The notes: generated from the letters alone by a model not told the origin. DNA of 64,000 nucleotides from Fulvivirgaceae bacterium JP3-4 (GCA_029309925.1 JARKND010000001.1:620001-684000); one strand, 5' to 3'. Counted from the first letter of the stretch, positions 27,601 through 37,277 are shown. Numbers and translations: made by a program.

Positions 27601-28927
27601 TTATTTTAGCGAGGTGATACTCAACGGAGTTGTCTCCGCAGAGTTCTTTTTTAATGTCAAGCAGGCTGTTCAGGTATGTTTCGGCATTTGCGTAACGTTT
27701 TTCCGTTATCGCGACATCATAAAGGAATTCATAAATGCGGACGGAGGTAGGATAAGCCTTCGGCAGCGACTTGGCGGACACTGTATTCAAAGCTGAGCTT
27801 TCGAGGTCTTTTGTATGATCGCGCGAAAGCTTGGCGTTAAATTCAACCGCCTTCAGGTTAACACGATGCAAGCTTGACTTGGGATAATATTTGTCGATCA
27901 CTTTCTCATACTCAAGCTTTGTGTTGAGGTATTTTGCACGGTTGTCGTTCTTCAGTAAATACTCCAGCTGATTCAGATAGAGTTCATGAGCAAGGGTGTT
28001 GGTCGGATTTGTTCTGCGCTTCAGTTCATTCAGGATGTTGTCAAATTCGAGGAAGGATGGCAGCACAAGGTTTCCGTTGTCAACGAGTGCTTTTGCCCAA
28101 ACGTATTTGTACTTAACTTCCGCAAGACTGGTTTCACCAAAAAACCGCTTCTTGCCCTTCAGCCAGCTCTCGAGTTCTGCAAATGCCACATCAACGTCAG
28201 GATTTTCACTGTCGGCACCGATGATCGAGATCAAACCTTTTTTGGCAATCGCACTTCCCATTAATGTTTTGAGTCTGGCGTAGTCGTTGAAGCGTTGGAA
28301 GATTTCGTTTTCGGGGATTCTGCGTGTTTTGATCTCGTTGTTCTCTACAATTGTTTCTTTATCGACCGCCCTGTCGAAAAAATATTTCTCGTACTGTTTT
28401 AACAGGTCGATGGCGGCATTCGCGAAACCCTGACCGATCATCGCCTCCGCTTTGGTCAAGGCGATGCGTGCTTTGAGCGCATCGTTCATCTGACTCGTTT
28501 TTGTAAGGATGCTTTCTGCCTTTTCTGCGTATTCACGACTGAGCCGGAAGTTTCCGTACTCAAGATAGATGTCGGCAACGTCAAGCATTGTTACCGCATA
28601 ACTTGTGCTATTATCGCCATATGCAGCCAGGCTGGTGTTCAGTGCATTTGTGATGCTGGATTCAAAAGTGGTAAGCACGCCCAGCGCAAGATTGATTTTT
28701 GCCTCGCGGATATGCGCCATCAGCAGATAATTGTTATTGGGACCGAGCTTTTCAGCACTCTTCTTGAATTTGTTCAATCCGCTTAAAGCTTTTTCAAACG
28801 CCCCGCCATTGTAAAGCCCGTCAATTTTCTTGAGAGATTTGTCGAGTTTTTTGTTCTGTGAGAATGCTGGCGCAAGGGAAAGGAAGCAGAACGCTGCACA
28901 CAGCAGGAAGCTACTGAATGATTTCAT
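24665..28927 (-). CDS. Secreted TPR-CHAT protein
   Basis: The product (about 1,420 residues) carries a signal peptide, MKSFSSFLLCAAFCFLSLAP, from the ATG at 28927; a frame open further upstream to 28987 would add 20 polar residues and hide the signal. Residues about 30-980 are tetratricopeptide-like repeats (for example YEQAEANLKRSIEILN, YDKAETSITKAAASQE, YRKAEEFYNKSKALY), then a coiled segment and a C-terminal CHAT caspase-like protease domain (about 1130-1420). The catalytic dyad is present: His1256 in FHIATHGLY and Cys1332 in LSACETGLGD. Export distinguishes it from cytosolic CHAT proteases acting with CRISPR or gasdermin systems. No gasdermin or partner is adjacent. A TAnnTTTG promoter precedes it. 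Confidence 0.9.
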   Translation of the reverse strand: MKSFSSFLLCAAFCFLSLAPAFSQNKKLDKSLKKIDGLYNGGAFEKALSGLNKFKKSAEKLGPNNNYLLMAHIREAKINLALGVLTTFESSITNALNTSLAAYGDNSTSYAVTMLDVADIYLEYGNFRLSREYAEKAESILTKTSQMNDALKARIALTKAEAMIGQGFANAAIDLLKQYEKYFFDRAVDKETIVENNEIKTRRIPENEIFQRFNDYARLKTLMGSAIAKKGLISIIGADSENPDVDVAFAELESWLKGKKRFFGETSLAEVKYKYVWAKALVDNGNLVLPSFLEFDNILNELKRRTNPTNTLAHELYLNQLEYLLKNDNRAKYLNTKLEYEKVIDKYYPKSSLHRVNLKAVEFNAKLSRDHTKDLESSALNTVSAKSLPKAYPTSVRIYEFLYDVAITEKRYANAETYLNSLLDIKKELCGDNSVEYHLAKIKLANFYLDYTNKIDEAGKIYDASFFKIVSKEIAKNHQDRITILNHIAQWYEFTDKYSLAAKTLNEARDAANDKFKNTDILMGIELDQIAKLQIKLGEYEQAEANLKRSIEILNLKANRDYVEWRPAFISALETQATLYGIKGMFDEAEENLEETKRLISKSDIPIGDELSTAKELSSLFIQLGRYSSTDKLLTTLIQENETLFGPNSLRLIEPLVNKGRILLAKGDYTEAEKTALRANQIAVSTYGETSTKSAPTQKLLSDIYYTLGDYDKAETSITKAAASQEKQFGRNHIEVAKSISQLALIKFYKGDDKKQIEKLMLESRDIMAAKLGKDNPQYAEILKNVAVLYISEKKFDIAFNSLTIAENIWKTKAGRKNNINTASIYTLTGDVYYQQKNYRKAEEFYNKSKALYKSFFSETHPEYVKVVSKLAKVYYMQKNIKASKDHIEEALGKYEDFIKQYFPALSEREKAKYWNTIKGDFEFYNTLAFGNFEDFRGKDQKKIYDYQLLTKALLLSSSIKIRERILNSSDEALKSQYAAWIQKKELLTLALSMSTQQLTEAEIDVAVLHQEVERLEKELSQKSEIFGQSFEAKRIEFADVKKSLKPNEVAIEMVRYRYFNHTFTDSVIYAALYTKSDFGSPRVIMLKDGHKMEGKYFKFYRNAITGKIQDNVSYGVFWQPIVEEIGQVSTVYISADGIYNQINLEAIATPDGRYVIDNSNIILVSNTKDIYLRSTKKKQAGSDNTASMFGNPTFYVTASASRAIPDLPGTEKEINQLHYLLKDKGWMTNEFVERSAAEEKIKELNSPKIFHIATHGLYRPSTEVTLEKQIEGNEAVLTQNPLMRTGLLLRGAGDLLDKTDYNYNMESGILTAYEAMSLNLDKTDLVVLSACETGLGDLEAGEGVYGLQRAFLVAGAKVLIMSMFKVDDEATQKLMLKFYQKWLNTNNLRQSFIDAKKELRVEYPEPIYWGAFMMIGLDQ

Positions 28928-28954
28928 GGTATGGGTCGTTTGCGTGGTTAAAAA

Positions 28955-28987
28955 CAAAGTTAGTGAATTGCCGCTATTTACGATCAA
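28955..28987 (-). promoter_or_regulatory. Candidate promoter of the TPR-CHAT gene
   Basis: On the minus strand TAACTTTG (28955-28962) matches TAnnTTTG exactly, with a TTG at 28985-28987, 22 bases upstream. It lies 27 bases before the proposed ATG at 28927. This placement also argues against the longer start at 28987, which would put the promoter inside the coding region. Confidence 0.55.
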
Positions 28988-29168
28988 TATATATAGAGTA
29001 AGTCCGGGCGAATGGAAACTCCCCTTTTCCGGATAAATCGGCCATTTTTGGCGTATTTATACGACTCGCGAGGGGCCGGCAACCGGGCTGCCTTTTCGAT
29101 TTCTAAAAATTTTCAGCGTTGCCTCCAACCCGACAGAACTTGTCATCTTTCCTTGTTAAACTTGCTGC

Positions 29169-32100
29169 TTGATTAAACCCCAGGAGAAAATATTTTCTAT
29201 CTACAGAAGCTCGGCAGGGAGTGGTAAGACCCGCACGCTCGCCAAGGAGTTTTTGAAGCTGGCTTTGCGTTATAAGTCAGACTACTTCAAACACATTCTG
29301 GCGGTGACGTTCACCAACAAGGCTTCTCAGGAGATGAAGGATCGCATTCTTTCGTATCTCGATGATTTTGCAAAGGGAAAAGAGAATGAGCTTGCCCGTG
29401 AGCTGCAACAGGAGCTCGGACTGGACGCGCAGACATTTCAGCAAAACAGCCAGGCGGTGCAGGCCGGTATTCTCCACCAGTACGCGCAATTTTCAATCAG
29501 CACGATCGATGCTTTCTTTCAGAAAGTGATTCGCTCGTTCACGCGCGAGTCCGGACTGATTGGCGACTACCGCCTCGAAGTTGATCATGATGCCATCCTT
29601 GAAGAGGTAATCGACAACCTCATCGATGAGCTTGGTGCAAACAAAGAACTGACTGAATGGGTCGTTGAATTTGCAAAAGAGAATCTTGAGAATGAAAGGG
29701 CCTGGGATGTCCGTTTTAGTCTCATTGATTTTGCGAAGGAAATTTTCAGAGAAGAGTTCAAGGCAATTGAAGATCAGCTTTCCCAGTCAACTGTTGACGT
29801 TTCTGTTTTCCGGAAGATCCGCGACAAGCTCTGGAGCACAAAAAACTTTTTTATCGAACAGGTGTCGAAGCCGGCCCGGGAATTCCTCGAAATAATCGAG
29901 GCCAACGGATGGACCTTTGATGACTTCAGCTACGGAAAGGGCTCCGGCCTCGCAGGTTTTTTCACACAGTTTGCCTACGAAAAGAATTTAAGCAAGTACC
30001 GTCCGATTGGCGCACGGGTACTCAATCACTTTAACGGTAATGCAGCAAACTGGCCGAACAAGAAGTCCATGCACGCCAAAGCGATTTACCAGCAGGCAGA
30101 ACTGCGCTTTGTGAAACTGATGGGCGATATTCTCACCGAGTACAACGACCACTACCAGCGTGCGCTTAGCGCAGAGGTTGCCCTGAAGAATCTTTATGTA
30201 TTCGGGCTGATTTCCGACATCGCCCGGAAACTGAAGGAGTACAAGAACGAGAACAATGTCATGTTGCTCGCGGATGCGCCAAAATTTCTCAATGGCGTGA
30301 TCAGCGACAGCGATACGCCTTTCATTTACGAGAAAGTCGGATCCTTTTACAGAAATTATCTCATCGATGAATTTCAGGATACTTCCGGCATGCAGTGGAG
30401 AAACTTTCAGCCGCTGATCACGAATAGTCTTGATCAGGGTTATCCTGGCCTTGTGGTTGGCGATGTGAAGCAGGCCATTTACCGCTGGCGTGGCGGTGAT
30501 CTGAATCTGTTGCAGCGGGAGATCATTTCGCGGATCGGTGAAGACCGTGTCGATGTGAAAGAGCTTTTCAAAAATTTTCGCAGTGCGCGCGCAGTCATTG
30601 GTTTTAACAATGCCCTATTCAAAACAGCAGCGGAGATCGTTGCATTGGAAACCGGAGAAGCGATTGCACAGGAAGCGTATACGGATGTCGGGCAGCAGAA
30701 TGTAAAAAGTTCGGAAGGATTTGTTGAGGTGAGATTTATCAGGCCGGAGCCGGATGAGCAGGAAGTCACTTTGTTTACCGATGATGCTGAAGGTGGTACC
30801 ACCGGTATGGACTGGATGTCGCTGGCGCTTGAGCAACTTCCGGGAATGCTCGAACAGCTTCAGAAACGAGGTGCGCGCCTGAAAGACATTGCTATCCTTG
30901 TCAGGAGGAATGACGAAGGTCAACGCATTGCCACGGAGCTTCTGCAGTATAAGAACTCCGGTAAGGCAAAGCCCGGATGCAGATACGATGTGGTGTCAAA
31001 TGAATCGCTGAGAATTGACGGAGCAGCATCTGTGAACCTGTTACTTGGTGCGTTGCGTTATCTCCTAAACACGGACGATGCCATCGCGAGGGCTCAGCTC
31101 GGTTTTGAGTTTGCCAGGATGCATGAGCCTGAACGTCTGATGCCGGAAGTATTTGCCGTTGCCAATCTTGCCACATTTGAAAATAACCTTCCGAAAACTT
31201 TTACCAGCCAGAAAGCGCATCTTAAAAAATTGCCGCTGATCGAGCTGACTGAGTCGCTCATTCACATTTTCGATTTGGGAAAGAATCAGGGCGAACTGGT
31301 CTACCTGCAGGCATTCCAGGACCTCGTGCTCGAGTTTTACAGCCGCGAGCGCAATGACCTTGGAGCGTTTCTGGAATGGTGGGAGGAAAACCGAAAGAAA
31401 AAATCGGTTCAGATTGCCGGGGAAGTGGATGCAGCACAAATCCTGACGATTCATAAATCCAAAGGGTTGCAGTTCAAATATGTGATCGTTCCATTCTGCA
31501 GCTGGAGTATGGACCATGAAAGTTTCAAAGCTCCGAACCTATGGGTGAGTTCAGAACAGGGACCTTTCAAAGGAATGGGTTTTCTGCCGGTCCGCTATGG
31601 TAAAATTCTTGAGCAGACATACTTTGCCGAAGAGTATCGCAAGGAATTTACAAAAACGTATCTCGACAACTTGAATCTCCTTTACGTTGCCTTTACGCGT
31701 GCAGAGCAGGGATTGCTTGTGACTGCGCCCCATCCGGATGTGCGCGCGAAAGGAACGGTTGCGAATCTGCTCTTCAATGCGATCCAGGGTACGAATGAAT
31801 TGGGCAGCGGGTGGAATGAGACATTGGCCATTTATAAATCGGGAGAATGGAACATCGCTGAAACAGCTTCTGCCCCTAACTCAGAATCCATGAGCCTCCG
31901 CGAATATGTTTCGACATTGTGGCGGGAGAAGCTCGTGATCAGGCAAACCGGTTCAGACTTTTTTGAACAGACCGATGAAGCCCGCGCGAAAATAAACTAC
32001 GGCATTCACATGCATGCGGTGCTTTCTCGAATGAAGTATGCTGACGAACTCGAGGATACGTTGCGGCAGATTGTTCTGGAAGGTCTCATCACTGAAGAAG

Positions 32101-32474
32101 AAACTGAAACCACGCGCAAGCAATTAAATGGCTTGTTCGCGATCAGCGAAGTCGCATCGTGGTTCTCACGGGAGTGGAAAGTTCAGACGGAAATTCCGAT
32201 CATTCTTCCTGGAGGTGATGAGAGCCGGCTGGATCGTTTGATATACAGTGAGAAGCGGGCAGTAGTCGTTGATTTCAAAACGGGAGAGCCGCGCAAGGGT
32301 GATAATCAGCAGGTGCTCGCCTACCAGGACACACTGCGACAAATGAATTATGTTGATGTCAAAGGATATCTCCTTTATCTGCGGACAAATCAGCTCGTTG
32401 AAGTTCGCGCGCCTGGAAAAGAAAAACTTGTCAGAAAAAGTAAAGATAAAGATCAGTTGAGCTTAGGATTTTAG
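29169..32474 (+). CDS. UvrD/RecB-type helicase-nuclease (AddA-like)
   Basis: The 1,101-residue protein has an SF1A helicase with Walker A SAGSGKT at residues 15-21, VTFTNKASQEMKDRI, the DEFQDTSGMQW motif II, GDVKQAIYRWRGG motif III, and LLYVAFTRAEQ near motif VI. At the C-terminus a PD-(D/E)xK nuclease reads VVVDFKTGEPRKGDNQ. This is the AddA layout for double-strand-break processing. The start is TTG: no ATG occurs before Walker A. Its stop abuts the AddB-like ATG, so the two form a pair. In this role it would unwind and resect ends for RecA loading. Confidence 0.92.
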   Translation: MIKPQEKIFSIYRSSAGSGKTRTLAKEFLKLALRYKSDYFKHILAVTFTNKASQEMKDRILSYLDDFAKGKENELARELQQELGLDAQTFQQNSQAVQAGILHQYAQFSISTIDAFFQKVIRSFTRESGLIGDYRLEVDHDAILEEVIDNLIDELGANKELTEWVVEFAKENLENERAWDVRFSLIDFAKEIFREEFKAIEDQLSQSTVDVSVFRKIRDKLWSTKNFFIEQVSKPAREFLEIIEANGWTFDDFSYGKGSGLAGFFTQFAYEKNLSKYRPIGARVLNHFNGNAANWPNKKSMHAKAIYQQAELRFVKLMGDILTEYNDHYQRALSAEVALKNLYVFGLISDIARKLKEYKNENNVMLLADAPKFLNGVISDSDTPFIYEKVGSFYRNYLIDEFQDTSGMQWRNFQPLITNSLDQGYPGLVVGDVKQAIYRWRGGDLNLLQREIISRIGEDRVDVKELFKNFRSARAVIGFNNALFKTAAEIVALETGEAIAQEAYTDVGQQNVKSSEGFVEVRFIRPEPDEQEVTLFTDDAEGGTTGMDWMSLALEQLPGMLEQLQKRGARLKDIAILVRRNDEGQRIATELLQYKNSGKAKPGCRYDVVSNESLRIDGAASVNLLLGALRYLLNTDDAIARAQLGFEFARMHEPERLMPEVFAVANLATFENNLPKTFTSQKAHLKKLPLIELTESLIHIFDLGKNQGELVYLQAFQDLVLEFYSRERNDLGAFLEWWEENRKKKSVQIAGEVDAAQILTIHKSKGLQFKYVIVPFCSWSMDHESFKAPNLWVSSEQGPFKGMGFLPVRYGKILEQTYFAEEYRKEFTKTYLDNLNLLYVAFTRAEQGLLVTAPHPDVRAKGTVANLLFNAIQGTNELGSGWNETLAIYKSGEWNIAETASAPNSESMSLREYVSTLWREKLVIRQTGSDFFEQTDEARAKINYGIHMHAVLSRMKYADELEDTLRQIVLEGLITEEETETTRKQLNGLFAISEVASWFSREWKVQTEIPIILPGGDESRLDRLIYSEKRAVVVDFKTGEPRKGDNQQVLAYQDTLRQMNYVDVKGYLLYLRTNQLVEVRAPGKEKLVRKSKDKDQLSLGF

Positions 32475-35381
32475 ATGAAGACATTTCTCGAAGAACTGGC
32501 AGAAAAAGTTTACAGGAACTTCCCGGTGCTGGAGGAAGTGACGCTCGTGTTTCCAAATCGGAGAGCAAGTCTGTATTTCCGGAAGCATCTCGGCATGCTG
32601 CTGACAAAACCGGCATTCTCGCCAAAGCTTATCACCATCGAAGATTTTATATCAGGATTTTCAACCGCGAAAGTGCCTGACAAGCTTGAACTCATTCATG
32701 TTCTTCATGCCGTGTACCAGCGCATTATTGCGATTGACAGTGATAGGGAGGGCTCTGCCGCTGAAGGCCTTGATCAATTTTATTTCTGGGGCGACATGCT
32801 GCTGCGCGATTTTGACGAGATCGACAAATATCTGGTCGATGCCACGCAATTATTTAAGGATCTGAGTCACCAGAAAGAGTTGGATTCCAGTTTCGATTTT
32901 CTGACGGATGAGCAACGCGAATTTCTGCAGAATTTCTGGTCAAACTTCGAGGAAGCTGAAACTGCAAACAAGAAGAAGTTTCTGTTTGTGTGGAGGCGGC
33001 TGGCAGAGGTGTACACTACTTTCAAAGATGAACTTCGCAAGAAGGGTTATGCCTTCGAAGGTATGCTTCACCGCGATGTGGCTGATAACACAGCTTCGCT
33101 GACTTTTGCTGAGCCCTCGAAACTCATCTTCGCGGGATTCAACGCGCTCACGGCAGCCGAGGAGAAGATCATCAGCCATTTTGTTGAGCAGGGTGCAATC
33201 GTCCACTGGGACATGGATAGCTATTATGTCAACAATGTCGCGCAGGAGGCCGGGAAATTTTTCCGTGAATACCAGGAACATAAAACATTGCGAAGGACTT
33301 TTCACGAAGACGTGCCTTCGCACTTTTCCCAAAAAGTTTCCGAGAAGAAGCCCATTCATTTGTATGGCGCACCGCAACCTATCGGTCAGGTGAAGCTGAT
33401 GGCGCAGATCCTCGATGATGAGATCGCCAAAGGAATGAAACCGGAGGAAACACTGATTGTGCTTCCCGATGAAAAGCTCTTGCTGCCCGTGTTGCACAGC
33501 ATCTCTCCTGGAATCGAGAAGCTTAATGTCACGATGGGATTTCCATTGAGCAGCACACCAGTATTCAACTTTGTAGAGCTGATCATCGATCTTCAGATCA
33601 ATCGCAAGGATGATCACTTCAACCATCGCCAGGTGCTCGCGCTGCTTGGACATCCGTACGTTGTCGCTGCCGATGCTGCATCCTCGCAGGCAAAGCGCAA
33701 AGAAATACTAAGGAACAATTGGGTCCATATCCCCAAAAGCTATCTCGCTACAGAAGTCATGCTCCATCGGGTAATATTTCATGAGCTTGATCTTGCTGGA
33801 GTACAGCAACCGCTTTCTCATCTCACGCGTTATCTCAAGGCTATCATTGCAGAGATTGGATCGTTGAAATCGATTGGGGATCTCGACAAGGAATATGCAT
33901 TTCACTTTATCAAATTTTTTAATCGCCTGGACGAGGTGTTTGCAGGCGAGACAAATTTGTCCGCGAGTTCGGAAAGAAGCCAGAACGTTTCACATCTGAA
34001 GTCTTTTTTGCGGCTGTTCCGGCAGCTGATCCGCGTTAACAAAATTCCGTTCTCCGGTGAGCCCCTCAGAGGTCTTCAGATCATGGGTGTGCTCGAAACA
34101 AGGAACCTGGATTACAAAAATGTGTTTATTCTGTCGCTGAACGAAGGCGCATTTCCTGCGTTGAGTGGAAAAGGTTCTTACATTCCGTTTTCCATCCGGA
34201 AGGCATACAAGCTTCCAACGGTGGAGCACCAGGATGCGATCTATTCCTACTTGTTCTACCGTGTGCTGCAACGGGCGGAAAATATTTCGCTGTTTTACAA
34301 TTCTGAAACCGATGTACTCGGTCAGGGTGAAATGAGCCGTTACCTCCAGCAGCTCCTTTTTGAGTCAGGAATTCCGATCGAGAAGAAGGTGCTGCACAAT
34401 CCTATTCAACCACAGGGAATTTTACCAATCGCCTTTCCGAAGAACAAACAGGTCATGGAGCAGCTGGTCCGATTGAATGAAGGCAACTCGTACTTCAAGG
34501 GGATTTCCCCTTCTGCGTTGAATACATACATCGAATGTCGCCTGAAATTTTACCTGCGGCATGTGGCAAAGATCCGCGAGGCCGATGAGGTAGAGGAGGA
34601 ACTCGATGCCCGCGTGCTGGGAAATTTCCTTCACGATGTGATGGAGAATTTTTATAAGGAGATTCGCGACCGAAAAAAAACTTCACTGGTGGAAGCCGGA
34701 GACTTCGCAGCATTTGAGCAGCGTGTTGACAGGCTGATCGATAAAGTTTTTATTCACACATATCGACTCGACCCTTCAAAGAAAGTGCAGTATGAAGGAC
34801 AGCGCCTGGTAGTGAGGGAAATTGTCAAACGCTTCGCGCATCGGATTATTGAAATTGACAGCAAGCATGCACCTTTTCACATTGAAGGGCTTGAACACGA
34901 AGGTTTGACTTTCACAGTCAAGCTCGACCTTCCTCCGTACAAAGCGGTGGTGGGCGGAAAGATAGACCGCGTTGACCGAAAGGACGATCAGGTGAGAGTG
35001 ATCGACTACAAAACCGGAAAGGATAAATTGAACTTCGAGAGTATCTCTTCACTTTTCCTCCGCGACTCAAAGCGAAATAAAGCGGCTTTCCAAACGTTGT
35101 TATATGCGCTGCTATACCGGAAAAACTTTCTGAGAAGCGATAAACCTGTACAGCTTGTGCCAGGGCTCATCAACCGACTTAATCTCTTTGATGATGATTT
35201 TACGTTTGGCTTGCGGATTGGAAAGGATCAGATTACAGATGTGACTGGTATCTTACCTGAATTCGAGCAGCACCTGAAAGCCTTGTTTGAAGATATTTTT
35301 AATCCCGAGCAGCAGTTCGACCAGACCAGCGATCTGGAAAACTGCAAATTTTGCCCTTATACATCGATCTGTTACAGGTAA
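32475..35381 (+). CDS. AddB-like PD-(D/E)xK nuclease with iron-sulfur cysteines
   Basis: The 968-residue partner begins immediately after the AddA-like stop. Its N-terminal helicase-like region (LTLVFPNRRASLYFRKHL) lacks a Walker A lysine-threonine motif, so it is probably a non-hydrolysing scaffold that scans DNA. The C-terminal nuclease has GGKIDRVDR, VIDYKTGKD and a following Q-rich helix. Four cysteines typical of the AddB 4Fe-4S staple are present: Cys688 in YIECRLKFYL and Cys957, Cys960, Cys966 at the very end (CKFCPYTSICYR). All evidence supports an AddAB-type complex in place of RecBCD. Confidence 0.9.
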   Translation: MKTFLEELAEKVYRNFPVLEEVTLVFPNRRASLYFRKHLGMLLTKPAFSPKLITIEDFISGFSTAKVPDKLELIHVLHAVYQRIIAIDSDREGSAAEGLDQFYFWGDMLLRDFDEIDKYLVDATQLFKDLSHQKELDSSFDFLTDEQREFLQNFWSNFEEAETANKKKFLFVWRRLAEVYTTFKDELRKKGYAFEGMLHRDVADNTASLTFAEPSKLIFAGFNALTAAEEKIISHFVEQGAIVHWDMDSYYVNNVAQEAGKFFREYQEHKTLRRTFHEDVPSHFSQKVSEKKPIHLYGAPQPIGQVKLMAQILDDEIAKGMKPEETLIVLPDEKLLLPVLHSISPGIEKLNVTMGFPLSSTPVFNFVELIIDLQINRKDDHFNHRQVLALLGHPYVVAADAASSQAKRKEILRNNWVHIPKSYLATEVMLHRVIFHELDLAGVQQPLSHLTRYLKAIIAEIGSLKSIGDLDKEYAFHFIKFFNRLDEVFAGETNLSASSERSQNVSHLKSFLRLFRQLIRVNKIPFSGEPLRGLQIMGVLETRNLDYKNVFILSLNEGAFPALSGKGSYIPFSIRKAYKLPTVEHQDAIYSYLFYRVLQRAENISLFYNSETDVLGQGEMSRYLQQLLFESGIPIEKKVLHNPIQPQGILPIAFPKNKQVMEQLVRLNEGNSYFKGISPSALNTYIECRLKFYLRHVAKIREADEVEEELDARVLGNFLHDVMENFYKEIRDRKKTSLVEAGDFAAFEQRVDRLIDKVFIHTYRLDPSKKVQYEGQRLVVREIVKRFAHRIIEIDSKHAPFHIEGLEHEGLTFTVKLDLPPYKAVVGGKIDRVDRKDDQVRVIDYKTGKDKLNFESISSLFLRDSKRNKAAFQTLLYALLYRKNFLRSDKPVQLVPGLINRLNLFDDDFTFGLRIGKDQITDVTGILPEFEQHLKALFEDIFNPEQQFDQTSDLENCKFCPYTSICYR

Positions 35382-35469
35382 TTCTTAAAAATCGGGATAA
35401 AACTTATTTCGAAATGTTCTCAGGGTTTTTTACAATAAAAGTATATTCACCTGAGTTTACCTTTAACCT

Positions 35470-36276
35470 ATGCGGAAGTTTTGGGTTGCCTGTTTATTTC
35501 TACCGTTCGTAGCGACTGCCCAGGTCGATACTGTGTACGTCAAGCAGTGGGATGCAATACGCGTCATTGATGGCGCGGCTTATACGCTCACTTCACCTGC
35601 CCGCTGGAAAGGAAAAGATTTTGTGAAGGCAGGTGCGGTGGTAGTGGGAACAGCTGCAATTTCTCTCCTTGACGAACCAATGCGTGATTTCTGGAAAGGA
35701 AAAGAAACACGCTTGTTGGATAAATTCGAACGGATCGGCAATCACTACGGCAAGCCTTATAGTGCCGTTGCCGTTACCGGTGGTTTTTATCTGACCGGAT
35801 TGATCTTTAAAAATGAATGGGCGAAAGAGACAGGACTTATGCTGGCATCCGGATTGGGCAGCAGCACGATTGTGCAGACGTTCTTTAAGAATGCAATCGG
35901 CAGAGCCCGACCGAATCTCAACATCGGCAACTATGAGGCAGATCCTTTCAATTCAGATTCTCCATACCACTCCCTGCCATCAGGTCACACAACCGTAGCA
36001 TTTACAACAAGCTTGATTCTCGCCCGGCAGGTAGAGCCGATCCCGGTAAAAATATTCTTCTATTCGCTCGCGACACTCACGGCCGCAAGCCGGATGTACC
36101 TTGATGTACACTGGGTATCAGATATCGCGTTTGGTGGAGCGATCGCGTGGTTTTGCGCAGATGCTGCAGTAAAGAGAATGGCAGCGAACAAGTTTCGGCC
36201 AATCGTACGCCAGCAAGCCATCCAGGTCAAATTATATCCGTATCCTGGCGGACTAAGTGTTCGTGCAACATTATAA
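35470..36276 (+). CDS. Secreted/periplasmic PAP2-family phosphatase
   Basis: A signal peptide (MRKFWVACLFLPFVATAQ) is followed by a type 2 phosphatidic acid phosphatase domain with all three motifs: KNAIGRARPN, SLPSGHTTVAF and SRMYLDVHWVSD. The 268-residue protein has several hydrophobic helices and probably dephosphorylates lipid phosphates such as undecaprenyl pyrophosphate or phosphatidate at the periplasmic face. It overlaps the convergent GNAT gene by 6 bases. Confidence 0.92.
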   Translation: MRKFWVACLFLPFVATAQVDTVYVKQWDAIRVIDGAAYTLTSPARWKGKDFVKAGAVVVGTAAISLLDEPMRDFWKGKETRLLDKFERIGNHYGKPYSAVAVTGGFYLTGLIFKNEWAKETGLMLASGLGSSTIVQTFFKNAIGRARPNLNIGNYEADPFNSDSPYHSLPSGHTTVAFTTSLILARQVEPIPVKIFFYSLATLTAASRMYLDVHWVSDIAFGGAIAWFCADAAVKRMAANKFRPIVRQQAIQVKLYPYPGGLSVRATL

Positions 36277-36786
36277 ACTATCCTCCGCCTGCCACTCATA
36301 GCGCTGTTCGATCAGCGATTTTCCAAACGCATTTGATGGAATTCTCTCGGTCATTTTGAATCCGTGACTTGTATAAAGCTTAGCCGCAGCGCCAAGCTCG
36401 TCAGTCGTTAGCAGAAAGCTTTTCCGGTAATTGCATTGTCGTAGAAAATCCATGTACAGTCCCATCAGCTTCTTTCCAAGACCGATGCCTCTGTATTGCG
36501 GCAACACAAGGAAGTAGCGAAGCTGAGCAGCATCACCGCGATTCATCAACGCAATGCAGCCGATGATCTTGTTGTCATGTTCACAGATCCAAAAGCGATT
36601 TGTTTCCACATCGTACTGTTCATAAAATTCAGCGAGTGTTTTGGCTACATAAGCTTCGAATTCAACACCGAAGTTGTATTCGTCATTATACATTCTTCCA
36701 TGAAGGTAGGTGATATAGCCAAGGTCACCGGGGCGCAGGGCTGTGCGGATCACAATATCATCCAGCGAAAGCGTTTTCATCCTCAA
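36271..36786 (-). CDS. GNAT-family N-acetyltransferase
   Basis: The 171-residue protein has the acetyl-CoA-binding pattern LVLPQYRGIGLGKKLMGLY near residues 93-111, preceded by the beta-strand CIALMNRGDAAQLRYF. A C-terminal YTSHGFKMTERI segment is also typical. The acceptor substrate is unknown. There is no MarR-type fusion partner. It overlaps the 3' end of the PAP2 gene. Confidence 0.88.
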   Translation of the reverse strand: MRMKTLSLDDIVIRTALRPGDLGYITYLHGRMYNDEYNFGVEFEAYVAKTLAEFYEQYDVETNRFWICEHDNKIIGCIALMNRGDAAQLRYFLVLPQYRGIGLGKKLMGLYMDFLRQCNYRKSFLLTTDELGAAAKLYTSHGFKMTERIPSNAFGKSLIEQRYEWQAEDSL

Positions 36787-36827
36787 AATTTAGGAAAATT
36801 TTCGGCTAGAAGTTGACGGCTGAATCC

Positions 36828-37277
36828 CTATCTCAATACTTGTTCCATTCTACGTTCGACAACTTCCTTTAGTTTTGAAAGCACCTGGCTCCAGTTACTT
36901 TCGGAATGCGCCACAGATTTTTCATCCGGAAGATTTGAGTTGGCGACTGTCACAGTTGTTTCTCCATCCGTTTCCTCAAGTTCGTACGTGACGTTGAAAT
37001 AGTTTTCCGGCTTGTCTTCAATGCCCGACATAGCGCTGTGATATGTGTGCTGAAGGAGTTTTTCCGGCAACACCTGAAGGATCTTTCCTTTGTCTTCATA
37101 GGATTTGCCCTCGTACTCACCGCGCCATCGGATATCACTTCCGACTTTCCAGTCAGTTTCAGTGTTTGTTCCAAACAAATATTGCCGAATCAGTTCAGGT
37201 GACGTCAATGCGTCCCACACTTGCGCAGCAGGTGCATGGATCGTAACACTTGTTTTGGATATGAAATTTGCTGACAT
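36828..37277 (-). CDS. SRPBCC (AHSA1-like) domain protein
   Basis: A 149-residue START/SRPBCC fold protein of the AHSA1 type: ISKTSVTIHAPAAQVWDALT at the N-terminus, FGTNTETDWKVGSDIRW, and the C-terminal helix NWSQVLSKLKEVVER. Such proteins bind hydrophobic ligands or, in eukaryotes, activate Hsp90; the ligand here is unknown. It starts 4 bases after the treS stop, so it is the downstream gene of the treS operon. Confidence 0.88.
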   Translation of the reverse strand: MSANFISKTSVTIHAPAAQVWDALTSPELIRQYLFGTNTETDWKVGSDIRWRGEYEGKSYEDKGKILQVLPEKLLQHTYHSAMSGIEDKPENYFNVTYELEETDGETTVTVANSNLPDEKSVAHSESNWSQVLSKLKEVVERRMEQVLR

